This document shows positions 1-7,389 of a DNA stretch of 21,503 bases, piece by piece. A program made the translations under genes and the position numbers. The stretch's first letter is position 1, and every line of letters starts with the position of its first letter. Location of the stretch: the NCBI GenBank assembly GCA_051846895.1, contig JBPYCQ010000028.1:1-21503 (forward strand). Reading direction: 5' to 3'. The notes beneath the pieces were generated by a model, which saw only the letters and a program-made list of their open reading frames with translations, had not been told where the DNA came from and did no database searches. This stretch comes from CALKAL01 sp051846895 (GTDB lineage Bacteria; Bacillota; Bacilli; Bacillales; Alkalibacillaceae).

Positions 1-708
1 GTTCAAGCCTTTACAGCCCATCATTACTCTCTGGAAAACACACAAGTGGTGACGAATAGTGATGGTGGCCATGGCTATACGCCAGAAAGGTTTCAAGAAG
101 CCTTTTCGCAGTCCAAACATAAGGTGCTAAGCCAACTAGATGCTTATCATATTGCCCAGGCCTTAAATCGTGCCTTTGGCCACAAAAAGAGTGATTATAA
201 ACATGAGGTTAGAAAGGCTATCCATGAACACAATTGGAATCATTTTGTTTTATGGATGGATACGTATGAAAGCACGCTTGAAGATGATAAAAAGATTGAA
301 AATCTCCAGGAATTTAGGTCATATATTCAAAATAATTGGGACCGAATCTTCGATTGGCGGGACGAAGTTGATCAAATACCTGATGATGCCCGTACGCTGG
401 GAGCGATGGAATCAAACCAACGTCTTATCACGTACCGGATGAAGAAACGTGGCATGCATTGGAGTAAACAAGGTGTAGAAGCAATGGTGAAAGTCAAACA
501 AGGCATGTTGAACCGAACGTTACGTCAAGCGTACCTCAATCATCAGAAACGGAGTGTCAGAAAGCAGCGTGAGGTTAGACGTACCATTCGACTCGTTCAA
601 AAGTTAAATAAAGTGGCGCCATCAACGGGTAGTGTGAGAAAGGGATCTATTAGTTTATATGCCCCACACTCATCAGCGGTAGGACAACTATTAAAAAGCT
701 TTAAATAA
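1..708 (+). CDS. Transposase, ISLre2/UPF0236 family, C-terminal part only
   Basis: The frame is open from base 1 to the stop at 706-708, giving 235 residues; no start is visible because the window cuts the gene. An internal GTG at 46 is not a credible start since coding sequence continues upstream. The block VVTNSDGGHGY (residues 16-26) is the kind of acidic motif found in the catalytic core of ISLre2-type transposases. The rest is basic and rich in Arg/Lys, as in the C-terminal half of these proteins. Full-length relatives run to roughly 450-500 residues, so about half is missing. No frameshift is seen in this part. Family recognition is from sequence character, not from a search. Confidence 0.8.
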   Translation, partial: VQAFTAHHYSLENTQVVTNSDGGHGYTPERFQEAFSQSKHKVLSQLDAYHIAQALNRAFGHKKSDYKHEVRKAIHEHNWNHFVLWMDTYESTLEDDKKIENLQEFRSYIQNNWDRIFDWRDEVDQIPDDARTLGAMESNQRLITYRMKKRGMHWSKQGVEAMVKVKQGMLNRTLRQAYLNHQKRSVRKQREVRRTIRLVQKLNKVAPSTGSVRKGSISLYAPHSSAVGQLLKSFK

Positions 709-721
709 AATAATGTCTATT

Positions 722-769
722 CCCTAACATCATTGTTAGGTTCGTTAGAACGTAACAATGATGTTAGGG
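722..769. repeat. Long hairpin near the IS 3' end
   Basis: Arms at 722-738 and 753-769 are perfectly complementary over 17 bp (CCCTAACATCATTGTTA and its complement). A smaller CGTT-AG-AACG stem (743-752) sits inside the loop. It lies just past the transposase stop and may end transcription or mark the subterminal region of the element, though no good T-run follows. The right copy carries the same structure at 20735-20782. Confidence 0.75.
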
Positions 770-853
770 CCAGCAAGCGATAGCGCGGTAGCCAAAAAGT
801 GTACAATAATAGAGTGCCGAAAATACCGGTATAAAAACTACATCGAGAAAATC

Positions 854-881
854 TTGACACAAACGCCTACTATATTAAAAT
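854..881 (+). promoter_or_regulatory. Possible IS-host hybrid promoter upstream of deoD
   Basis: A perfect TTGACA at 854-859 lies inside the end of the insertion sequence. TAAAAT at 876-881 (5 of 6 to TATAAT) lies in the host flank, with a 16-bp spacer. Transcription would start near 888 and read into deoD. A weaker purely host alternative is TTGATT (881-886) with TAATTT (905-910), preceded by TG as in an extended -10. Which one is used is inference. Confidence 0.45.
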
Positions 882-941
882 TGATTTATCATCTTAATAT
901 ATGGTAATTTTATGAGAGTAAGGAAATGAAGGAGGAAAACA

Positions 942-1649
942 ATGAGTACACATATAGGAGCAAAAAAGGGTGATATCGCCGAAACAATATTACTTCCAGG
1001 CGATCCACTCCGTGCCAAATATATTGCAGAGACTTTTTTAGAAAATGTAACACAATACAATGAAGTTAGAGGTATGTACGGTTATACAGGAACTTATAAA
1101 GGTGAACGCATTTCCGTTCAAGGAACTGGTATGGGCGTTCCTAGTATTTCAATTTATGTCAATGAACTGATTAATGAATATGATGTTAAAAAACTAATCC
1201 GCGTCGGTTCTTGTGGAGCCCTTACGGAGGATGTTAACGTTCGGGACGTTATTTTAGCTCAAACAGCAACAACTGACTCACAAATGAATCGCATGGTTTT
1301 TGGCGGTATTGATTATGCACCAACAGCTGATTTTAATTTATTGAAAAATGCTTATGATGTCGGTATGGAAAAAGGTGTTAACTTACACGTTGGAAATGTT
1401 TTCACGAGTGATAGCTTTTATCGTGACAATGCTATGGAACTCTTTAATTTATTAGCTAAATATCATGTGCTTGCTGTAGAAATGGAGACTACCGCACTGT
1501 ATACACTAGCAGCGAAATTCGGTAGAAAAGCGTTATCGATTTTAACGGTCAGCGACCATATTATAACTGGTGAAGAAACGACAGCTGAAGAAAGACAAAC
1601 AACGTTTAGTGATATGATGGAAATAGCTTTAGAGGCTAGTTTGAAATAA
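942..1649 (+). CDS. deoD: Purine nucleoside phosphorylase, DeoD type
   Basis: This 235-residue cytosolic enzyme splits purine (deoxy)ribonucleosides with phosphate into base and (deoxy)ribose-1-phosphate, for purine salvage. Family motifs are visible: LPGDPLRAKYIAE near residue 18 (phosphate/nucleoside binding), VGSCGA near residue 88, VEMETTALY near residue 180 (ribose-binding Glu) and TVSDH with the catalytic Asp near residue 205. Length equals that of Gram-positive DeoD (about 233-236), so the gene looks intact. The ATG at 942 follows a good GGAGG site. It stands alone, with IS DNA about 78 bp upstream and a terminator directly downstream. The IS insertion may have changed its promoter. 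Confidence 0.96.
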   Translation: MSTHIGAKKGDIAETILLPGDPLRAKYIAETFLENVTQYNEVRGMYGYTGTYKGERISVQGTGMGVPSISIYVNELINEYDVKKLIRVGSCGALTEDVNVRDVILAQTATTDSQMNRMVFGGIDYAPTADFNLLKNAYDVGMEKGVNLHVGNVFTSDSFYRDNAMELFNLLAKYHVLAVEMETTALYTLAAKFGRKALSILTVSDHIITGEETTAEERQTTFSDMMEIALEASLK

Positions 1650-1655
1650 ATCTTG

Positions 1656-1684
1656 ACACTCTCAGACGATTGAGAGTGTTTTTT
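1656..1684 (+). terminator. Intrinsic terminator of deoD
   Basis: A 9-bp perfect stem (ACACTCTCA with TGAGAGTGT, loop of 6) is followed by a run of six T, starting 7 bases after the deoD stop. Confidence 0.9.
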
Positions 1685-1714
1685 AATTTAATGGCGGAGC
1701 GTGGTAAATTATAA

Positions 1715-1785
1715 TTGGCTGATAAATTGAGATTTGGCTGATAAATCTTGAAATTGGCTGATAACCGCGTGAAATTGGCTGATAA
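1715..1785. repeat. Four short direct repeats with core TTGGCTGATAA
   Basis: The 11-base core TTGGCTGATAA occurs exactly at 1715, 1734, 1754 and 1775, so spacing is 19, 20 and 21 bases. The bases between cores vary. The array lies between the deoD terminator and the bioY control region and does not overlap a gene. Its plan, a fixed core plus variable linker with a period near 20, resembles the much larger array at 18268-18708 with a different core. No function can be assigned. Confidence 0.85.
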
Positions 1786-1875
1786 ATGTTTATTCGCTTT
1801 CACACTCCTCATTCCTACTGATTAAAACAAACGTCCTTTCGAATTTACATAATCTATATTAAACTTGTTCACCTA

Positions 1876-1928
1876 TTGTAAACCTAAATAAAAAATGAGT
1901 TGACAATGAATTGTGATTATTTTACTAT
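1876..1928 (+). promoter_or_regulatory. bioY promoter with overlapping BirA operator
   Basis: The BirA-type operator is TTGTAAAC (1876-1883), 15 bases, then GTTGACAA (1899-1906); the half-sites match the known Firmicute biotin operator pattern TTGTnAAC-N15-GTTnACAA. The sigma-A promoter is TTGACA (1900-1905), a 17-bp spacer and TACTAT (1923-1928), so the right half-site covers the -35. Biotin-loaded BirA bound here should block RNA polymerase. Transcription would start near 1935. Confidence 0.88.
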
Positions 1929-1952
1929 ATGAACAGAGTAAGGAGGAATAAA

Positions 1953-2555
1953 ATGAAAAAACAAACATTTAAACCAATTGATTTGACCTTTGGAGCAGTA
2001 TTCGTTGTACTTATGATGATCGGAGCGAACATCGCTTTCTGGATTCCTGCTTTTAAAATTACATATGCAGGTGGAGAAGTTCCGTTAACATTACAAACAT
2101 TTTTTGCGATTTTAGCTGGTTTGCTTCTCGGAAGAAAATTAGGTGCGTTTTCAATGATTGTTTACTTAGCCGTCGGAATGGCGGGTGTACCTGTTTTTGC
2201 AGAGATGAAGTCTGGTGCTTTTCAGTTAATCTCACCAACCGGAGGATTCTTAATTTCGTTTGTTCTTGTAGCTTATATCGCGGGATTAATTGTTGAAAAA
2301 AGCAGTCAAAAATCTTTACCTATCTATTTCTTAGCTACGATTGCCGGACTGATCGTCAACTATGTCATTGGAACTCCGTATATGTATTTCTCTTTAAATT
2401 ACATTATTGAAGTGCCCATAAGTATGAATGCAGCCATATTAACAATGGTACCATTCGCTATTAAAGACTTCTTTATTACTATGGCAATGGCTGCCATTTT
2501 ACCTCAATTCGTATCAAGATTACAAAAAGCATCTCCAACTTTAGGTGCAAGATAA
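1953..2555 (+). CDS. bioY: Biotin transporter BioY (ECF S component)
   Basis: This 200-residue membrane protein binds biotin as the substrate-specific subunit of an energy-coupling-factor transporter, with a shared EcfAAT module encoded elsewhere. About six hydrophobic segments are visible. The BioY signature region GVPVFAEMKSGAFQLISPTGGFL is near residues 77-99. The start is ATG 1953, preceded by AGGAGGAATAAA. An upstream in-frame ATG at 1929 is ruled out because it lies at or before the predicted transcription start. Control by BirA is indicated by the operator at 1876-1906. It is monocistronic, closed by the terminator at 2557-2598. Confidence 0.95.
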   Translation: MKKQTFKPIDLTFGAVFVVLMMIGANIAFWIPAFKITYAGGEVPLTLQTFFAILAGLLLGRKLGAFSMIVYLAVGMAGVPVFAEMKSGAFQLISPTGGFLISFVLVAYIAGLIVEKSSQKSLPIYFLATIAGLIVNYVIGTPYMYFSLNYIIEVPISMNAAILTMVPFAIKDFFITMAMAAILPQFVSRLQKASPTLGAR

Positions 2556-2556
2556 T

Positions 2557-2598
2557 AAAAAGAACAGGCAGTTGACTCTTAATTGCCTGTTCTTTTTT
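2557..2598. terminator. Bidirectional terminator between bioY and pepA
   Basis: A perfect stem of about 14 bp (AAAAAGAACAGGCA, 2557-2570, with its complement at 2584-2597) has T-runs on both strands. It sits between the convergent bioY and pepA stops. Confidence 0.9.
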
Positions 2599-2604
2599 AT
2601 CGTA

Positions 2605-4095
2605 TTAACCATTCAAAATCGTTTTAGCTAATGTTCGTGCCATGACACCTGTTGGACCTTTAGGACCTAAATCGTGCTCACTATCAGATAATGCCGTTCC
2701 AGCGATATCTAAATGAACCCAAGGTGTATCCTCAGCAAAATCTCCGACAAAAGCACCTGCCATAATCGGATGTGCTGCGCGTCCTGGTGAATTGTTTAAA
2801 TCAGCAATATCACTTTTTCGAACTGTCTCTTTGTACACATCAAAATATGGTAGTTGCCAGATTGGCTCATCAACAGCATCTGACGCTTCTTTTACTTGTT
2901 TAAACCATTCTTCATCGTTCGTCATTGCCCCAGTCACCCAATTCCCAAGAGCAACAATTACTCCACCTGTTAGAGTGGCCACATCAATGATTTTAGAGGC
3001 TCCTTGTTGGCGTGCATAAGTCACTGCATCAGCTAACGCAAGACGACCTTCCGCATCGGTATTTCTTATTTCAATTGTTTTACCACTAAGTGATACGATG
3101 ACATCATCTGGCTTAAATGCTTTTCCACTAATCATGTTGTCCGTTGAAGGAATAAGTGCAATCACATTTTCCTCAGGTTTAAGCTCTCCGATTATATCCA
3201 TCGCACCGATTACTGCAGCAGCTCCACCCATGTCCATTTTCATTCCGACAATGCCATCTTTCGGTTTAATGGAATAACCACCCGTATCAAACGTAATCCC
3301 TTTACCAACTAGGGCGACTGGTTTTTCCCATTTCTCTTTCCCTTGATATTTCATAACAATAAATCGAGGTGGTTCGTCTGATCCTTGGTTCACAGCGAGC
3401 AATGCTCCCATTCCTAACTGTTCAATTTCTTCTTTACCAAACACTTCAATCTCTAGTTTATGTTTGTCCGCAATGTTTTCAGCATAAGACGCAAGATCTG
3501 AAGCTGTTAATAAATTTCCTGGTAAATTCACTAAATATCTAGCTACGTTCGCTCCGTGACCTAGTGCTAACCCAACGTTCACTTTTTCAAGAATAGTATC
3601 ATTTTGTTCTGAAAGGAGAGTGACTTTAGATAATACCTTCTTCTCCTTACGATCTGTATGATATGTTTCTAATTGGTATGTTGCGAGAGAAAAGGCCTCT
3701 CCTAAAGCTTCATAATAGTCTTCCTTTTGTTCATTAGGTATGACACTACCTAACTGAACAGAAACTTTTTCTAATCCATCTTTTGATACTTGTTTAAACG
3801 TCTTGCCCATAGCTTTTCTGAACTTAGCAACAGTTAGATCATCTTTTTTTCCTAAGCCAACAAAATACAAACGTTTAGCTTTTATTTTCCCAAATGTATG
3901 GACTTTGGAAACTGTTCCATACGAATAGCTAACATCACCACTTTTAACCAAATCGTCAAGATGCTCTTCAAGTAAGTCATTTACTTGAACATAGTGAGCT
4001 TGATTTTGCTTTTGGTCTTCAAACAAACCAATTATAATACCTTCTGAATCATGATTGTTTAATTGTTCATTTTCTAGTTGAAACAAATTCGGCAC
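2605..4095 (-). CDS. pepA: Leucyl aminopeptidase (M17 family)
   Basis: This cytosolic two-metal enzyme removes N-terminal residues from peptides. In the 496-residue reading, the metal and active-site residues of the family are present: K265 and D270 in GKGITFDTGG, K277, D288, then NTDAEGRL with D347, E349 and R351. Length is normal for the family (about 480-500). An N-terminal M17 domain precedes the catalytic domain. The given start is GTG 4095, but a GGGGGTG ribosome site overlaps that codon and is better placed (6 bases) for an in-frame TTG at 4086, which would give 493 residues. No confident promoter was found in the A+T-rich DNA upstream. Confidence 0.95.
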   Translation of the reverse strand: MPNLFQLENEQLNNHDSEGIIIGLFEDQKQNQAHYVQVNDLLEEHLDDLVKSGDVSYSYGTVSKVHTFGKIKAKRLYFVGLGKKDDLTVAKFRKAMGKTFKQVSKDGLEKVSVQLGSVIPNEQKEDYYEALGEAFSLATYQLETYHTDRKEKKVLSKVTLLSEQNDTILEKVNVGLALGHGANVARYLVNLPGNLLTASDLASYAENIADKHKLEIEVFGKEEIEQLGMGALLAVNQGSDEPPRFIVMKYQGKEKWEKPVALVGKGITFDTGGYSIKPKDGIVGMKMDMGGAAAVIGAMDIIGELKPEENVIALIPSTDNMISGKAFKPDDVIVSLSGKTIEIRNTDAEGRLALADAVTYARQQGASKIIDVATLTGGVIVALGNWVTGAMTNDEEWFKQVKEASDAVDEPIWQLPYFDVYKETVRKSDIADLNNSPGRAAHPIMAGAFVGDFAEDTPWVHLDIAGTALSDSEHDLGPKGPTGVMARTLAKTILNG

Positions 4096-4185
4096 CCCCG
4101 TTAGTTTTTAAAAAAATTATTTTCTTATAATTAATAATAATCTTATCAAACATTAATCGAAAAAAACAATTTAATATATGTTTTT

Positions 4186-4201
4186 CTAACTATGTAGTTA
4201 G
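4186..4201. promoter_or_regulatory. Palindrome upstream of yuiD, possible operator
   Basis: CTAACTA-TG-TAGTTAG is a 7+7 bp perfect inverted repeat 38 bases before the yuiD start, next to -10-like TATGAT (4204-4209). Position and symmetry suit a repressor site, but I do not recognise the regulator. Chance occurrence in A+T-rich DNA is possible. Confidence 0.35.
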
Positions 4202-4238
4202 GGTATGATGGTAATATAAGAAAAAGGTGGATGGAAAA

Positions 4239-4712
4239 ATGGAGATTTTAAACAACACGCCATTAATGATCGCTTTAACGGCTGTTATTTTTGCTCAAGT
4301 CATCAAAATACCGATACAATTTATTGCGACAAGAAAAATTGATTTTTCATTAGCTTTTAGTACGGGTGGGATGCCAAGTAGTCACTCTGCCGCTGTTTCT
4401 GCATTAACCACTGCTATTGCGATTGAAAATGGTGTGGAATCGCCTTATTTTGCGATTTCTTGTGTATTGAGTATTATCGTCATGTATGATGCAACCGGAG
4501 TTCGTAGGCATGCTGGTGAACACGCTACTGTGCTCAATCAATTAGTTAAAGATTTTCAACGCTTTATTGATGCCTCAAAGCAATGGCAACATAAAGAAGC
4601 TACTGAAAAACAAAGAGAATTAAAAGAATTATTAGGTCATCAGCCTATAGAGGTATTCTTTGGAGCAATGACAGGTGTTTTATTAGCATTGTTTATTTAT
4701 AGCATCATTTAG
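4239..4712 (+). CDS. yuiD: Divergent PAP2-family membrane protein YuiD (DUF212)
   Basis: This 157-residue protein has hydrophobic segments at both ends and in the middle. Its GGMPSSHSA motif (about residues 43-51) and a later RRHAGEHA segment resemble the phosphatase motifs of the acid phosphatase/vanadium haloperoxidase superfamily. In B. subtilis the homologue YuiD has the same size; its substrate is not established, and a lipid phosphate is a guess. The start ATG 4239 has AAAGGTGG 8 bases upstream; a GTG at 4227 falls inside that ribosome site and is rejected. It is a single gene followed by a hairpin at 4730-4755. Confidence 0.88.
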   Translation: MEILNNTPLMIALTAVIFAQVIKIPIQFIATRKIDFSLAFSTGGMPSSHSAAVSALTTAIAIENGVESPYFAISCVLSIIVMYDATGVRRHAGEHATVLNQLVKDFQRFIDASKQWQHKEATEKQRELKELLGHQPIEVFFGAMTGVLLALFIYSII

Positions 4713-4729
4713 ATTATAAAATAAAAATA

Positions 4730-4755
4730 AGAGTCTGGGGTTCATTCCAGACTCT
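4730..4755. terminator. Terminator hairpin between yuiD and yuiC
   Basis: A 9-bp perfect stem (AGAGTCTGG / CCAGACTCT, loop of 8) lies between convergent genes. T-rich tails are present on both strands, better for the minus-strand yuiC. Confidence 0.75.
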
Positions 4756-4779
4756 ATATTATTTTCTATGATAATCTTA

Positions 4780-5427
4780 CTATTCCGTAAATACAACGGG
4801 AACGGCTTCTTGTTCAACTTGTTCCATCCAAAAAGCGACATCAGCTTCATTGACAGATCCTGTACCTTTTTGAATGACATATACGTCTATTTCCTTTTTA
4901 CCCCATTCATGATAAACTTCTTCAACTGTTTCATAATATAAATCTATTTTATTACCTTTAATAGCACCGCCAATATCCATGACCATTCCATATCCGTAGC
5001 CTGGAATATATAGCACGGTTCCTAAAGGGAAAACGGATAAATCAGCGGCAATAGTTGAGATCGTATCACGTTGAACCTTTAATCCTGAATAAGTAATCCC
5101 ATATAAAGGGTGCCCTTCTGATTTCCCTGTGGATTCGTATCCTGCTGTATATCCTGTTGCTACAACTGTTTTGACTGGATATTGTTTAAAAGCTGATTCA
5201 TGATTCATTGCAACCAGTTCAATATTTTCATGTTTGGCTTCTTCTCTCTTCATTTCTATTTCATTAGATTTATAATTTAGAGATACATGTGAACCTCCAT
5301 GTACTCCATATGTTCTAGGCTGTTTGTCTTCTGCAGTAATATTTAATGTATTTATTACAAGTAAGATAGAAATGATGCTGATGCAAATAATACTAAACAA
5401 TAAAAAGTTTCTTATTTGAATACGCAT
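4780..5427 (-). CDS. yuiC: 3D-domain cell-wall protein YuiC
   Basis: This 215-residue protein has one N-terminal membrane segment or uncleaved signal (about residues 7-27), a linker, and a C-terminal 3D domain. The three aspartates that name the domain are visible as D129 (AADLSVFPLG), D151 (MDIGGAIKG) and D162 (IDLYY). Proteins of this type (Sps/YuiC, related to the MltA and Rpf folds) act on peptidoglycan outside the membrane; a muralytic role is inferred from the family. The start ATG 5427 has AGAGGTG 7 bases upstream, in preference to a longer frame opening at 5448. It lies 62 bp downstream of yuiB on the same strand, as in B. subtilis. Confidence 0.9.
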   Translation of the reverse strand: MRIQIRNFLLFSIICISIISILLVINTLNITAEDKQPRTYGVHGGSHVSLNYKSNEIEMKREEAKHENIELVAMNHESAFKQYPVKTVVATGYTAGYESTGKSEGHPLYGITYSGLKVQRDTISTIAADLSVFPLGTVLYIPGYGYGMVMDIGGAIKGNKIDLYYETVEEVYHEWGKKEIDVYVIQKGTGSVNEADVAFWMEQVEQEAVPVVFTE

Positions 5428-5489
5428 CTTTAAACACCTCTTGCCCAAAAGCGTAACCAGAATAAGAAACTTTTATACATTTAACTCAA

Positions 5490-5807
5490 TTAAAACATTT
5501 GATAACCACTTTTTCTTAATATCTTAATAACTATTCCTGCAACAATTGTTCCTACAAACCCAGTCATTAAAATAACAATATCAACGACTTGTAAATTTAT
5601 AAAAGAATCCCACAACATTGGGAATGCTGTTCCAGGTGAAGAAAAATATGACCAAAAGCTTACGTCATCAACGATTAATATAACGACAATTGGAAAAACA
5701 ATCGACATTATCCACGTCGATCTTAATAACATGTTTAATATGAACGCTATACCGAAAAATAATACGAAGAAAAGCAATGCTTCAATAACTAAGATTAATA
5801 CTCCCAA
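5490..5807 (-). CDS. yuiB: Small membrane protein YuiB
   Basis: This 105-residue protein is strongly hydrophobic, with about three membrane segments (residues 2-25, 32-47 and 73-98). The start is TTG at 5807, preceded by AGGGGGA at a suitable distance. It is named by order and size: it sits between yumB and yuiC as in B. subtilis. No enzymatic motif is visible and its function is unknown. Confidence 0.75.
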   Translation of the reverse strand: MGVLILVIEALLFFVLFFGIAFILNMLLRSTWIMSIVFPIVVILIVDDVSFWSYFSSPGTAFPMLWDSFINLQVVDIVILMTGFVGTIVAGIVIKILRKSGYQMF

Positions 5808-5863
5808 TGATCTTCCCCCTAAAACTGCCTCATAATCACTTTTCTTATTTTATCGTATATAAA

Positions 5864-5900
5864 TAAAAAAGCAAAGATAGTTGCATGAACTACCTTTGCT
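5864..5900 (-). terminator. Terminator of yumB
   Basis: On the minus strand a 13-bp stem (5870-5882 with 5888-5900, one mismatch, loop of 5) is followed by six T. It starts 10 bases after the yumB stop and separates it from yuiB. Confidence 0.88.
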
Positions 5901-5910
5901 AGAACATTTT

Positions 5911-7131
5911 TTAATGATACATATCAAGTTTACCTTTTTTCAAGAATAAACCTACGCCGCCAAGTTTTAATAGGTAGCGGTTATCAATAGCTTTTTTCAT
6001 AATGGATGCTGAACGGCCATAAAGCTTTTTACCATCAAATACAACACCAATAGCATCTGTGTTCCCTAATGATGCAACCGTACCTTTTATGTTAGGTGTG
6101 AACCCTTGCAATTGGTCACTACCATTAACAACTTGTTTTAAGTTATAGGCACAAACTTCTGCCATTTGAATTGCAATTTGTGCGGTCGGTGGGTAAGGTC
6201 GCCCAGTTTGTTCATTCATAATTACAGCACAGTCACCTACAACAAACACATTATCGTAATCAGGTGTTCTTAAATCTTCACGCACCTGAACTTTTCCACG
6301 ATTAACTTCAAAACCTGATTTTTCTACAATAGAGTTACCACGAACGCCGGCTGCCCAGATAACGTTTTTCGATTTAATCTCATCTTGTTCGCCATCTTTT
6401 TCAATAACGATTCCGTCTTCTGAACATTTTTTGATCATCGTACCTAATTTGAATTCAATACCTTTTTCCTCTAAACGATTCATAGCATACTCTACAAGTT
6501 CAGGATCAAATCCAGCTAAAGCTGTTGGGCCTGCTTCAACACAGACAACACGGACTTTGTCACGATCAATGTCGTATTCTTGGCAAAGCTCCGGAATACG
6601 GTTCGCAATTTCACCAGCAAATTCAATACCTGTGAAACCTGCACCACCAATTACAATTGTAATTAACTCTGGACGCTCTTCTTCTTGATTGTTGTACTGA
6701 GCAAAATTATACTCAATATGATCACGAATCAGTCTTGCACTATTAATGTTCGAAATTGAAAAAGCATGCTCTTCTAATCCTTCAATACCAAAGGTTGCTG
6801 ATTCAAATCCAAGTCCAATAACTAAATAGTCATAGGATAATTCGCCATCTTCTAGCTGTACCTTTTGACTTTTAGGGTCAATAGATACAACTGTATCTTG
6901 TACAAAATTGACACGATTAAAGTTAACCACGTCTTTAATCTGAATTCGTGTTTGATCATGATGTATTGTACCAGCTGCATTCTCATGTAACCAAGTAGTT
7001 TGGTAATGATAATCATGCTTATTCACCAACGTAATGTTAGCATCATTTGCTGATAACATTTTTTGAAGCTTCACAGTTGTCATAATTCCACCGTACCCAG
7101 CTCCAAGAACAACAATGTTTGGTCTGTTCAT
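5911..7131 (-). CDS. yumB: Type II NADH dehydrogenase-like flavoprotein YumB
   Basis: This 406-residue single-subunit FAD enzyme is of the NDH-2 type, which passes electrons from NADH to membrane quinone without pumping protons. An N-terminal FAD-binding motif VVLGAGYGG is followed by a second dinucleotide fold VIGGAGFTGIEFAGE near residue 163 for NAD(P)H and a distal FAD contact VFVVGDCAV near residue 300. Length matches B. subtilis YumB (406). The start ATG 7131 is chosen over an in-frame TTG at 7137 because GGGTG is 9 bases away from the ATG but only 3 from the TTG. It is divergent from yumC. A Rex-type site lies in the leader region, suggesting repression when NADH is low. Confidence 0.93.
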   Translation of the reverse strand: MNRPNIVVLGAGYGGIMTTVKLQKMLSANDANITLVNKHDYHYQTTWLHENAAGTIHHDQTRIQIKDVVNFNRVNFVQDTVVSIDPKSQKVQLEDGELSYDYLVIGLGFESATFGIEGLEEHAFSISNINSARLIRDHIEYNFAQYNNQEEERPELITIVIGGAGFTGIEFAGEIANRIPELCQEYDIDRDKVRVVCVEAGPTALAGFDPELVEYAMNRLEEKGIEFKLGTMIKKCSEDGIVIEKDGEQDEIKSKNVIWAAGVRGNSIVEKSGFEVNRGKVQVREDLRTPDYDNVFVVGDCAVIMNEQTGRPYPPTAQIAIQMAEVCAYNLKQVVNGSDQLQGFTPNIKGTVASLGNTDAIGVVFDGKKLYGRSASIMKKAIDNRYLLKLGGVGLFLKKGKLDMYH

Positions 7132-7162
7132 TTCCAATCACACCCATCCTTAATTTTTACAG

Positions 7163-7192
7163 TCACAAATAACTTTGTGATTTCCTTCACAG
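7163..7192 (-). promoter_or_regulatory. Rex-like operator upstream of yumB
   Basis: TTGTGATTTCCTTCACAG (7175-7192) matches the Rex pattern TTGTGA-N6-TCACAA at 11 of 12 defined bases. A further half-site TCACAA (7163-7168) lies one 12-bp step away, so three half-sites are evenly spaced 12 bp apart. Rex is the redox repressor that senses NADH/NAD+ in Gram-positive bacteria and is known to control an NADH dehydrogenase gene in B. subtilis. Confidence 0.65.
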
Positions 7193-7335
7193 AATAGAAT
7201 AAAAAATGTCATAATTTCGTAATACTTTACCCAAATCAATCATAGAACTTTTTATAACTATTTTCAAGCCATAAAATAAATTCGAATGTTTCAGAATATT
7301 TGCTTGCAAATTAGTTTATAAACTTCAATTTGAAA

Positions 7336-7344
7336 TGTTATAAT
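7336..7344 (+). promoter_or_regulatory. Extended -10 promoter of yumC
   Basis: TATAAT (7339-7344) is perfect and is preceded by TG at 7336-7337, the extended -10 arrangement. The -35 region 17 bp upstream (TTATAA) is poor. It lies 45 bases before the yumC ATG. Confidence 0.6.
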
Positions 7345-7389
7345 GGTCAATGGTGTTAACATGAAATTTATGATAACTGGAGGAATTCA

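Larger units (their letters stand above)
1..864 (+). mobile_element. 3' part of an ISLre2-type insertion sequence, left copy
   Basis: This block repeats as an inverted copy at 20640-21503, where position x pairs with 21504-x. The only difference I found is base 807 (t here, a in the complement of 20697). Similarity stops abruptly after base 864 in unrelated DNA, which marks the inner end of the element to within a few bases. It holds the C-terminal part of a transposase (1-708), a long hairpin (722-769) and a 3' end that includes a perfect TTGACA hexamer pointing outward. The 5' part is beyond the window, so the other terminal repeat and the target duplication cannot be seen. Confidence 0.85.

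Noticed and set aside
170..442. 90-codon frame inside the transposase (and its mirror at 21062-21334)
   Set aside because: Out-of-frame shadow of the transposase with no ribosome site.
6431..6688. Open frame opposite to yumB, and similar ones at 2792-3019, 8121-8426 and 17476-17715
   Set aside because: Antisense shadows of well-recognised genes with no start signals of their own.
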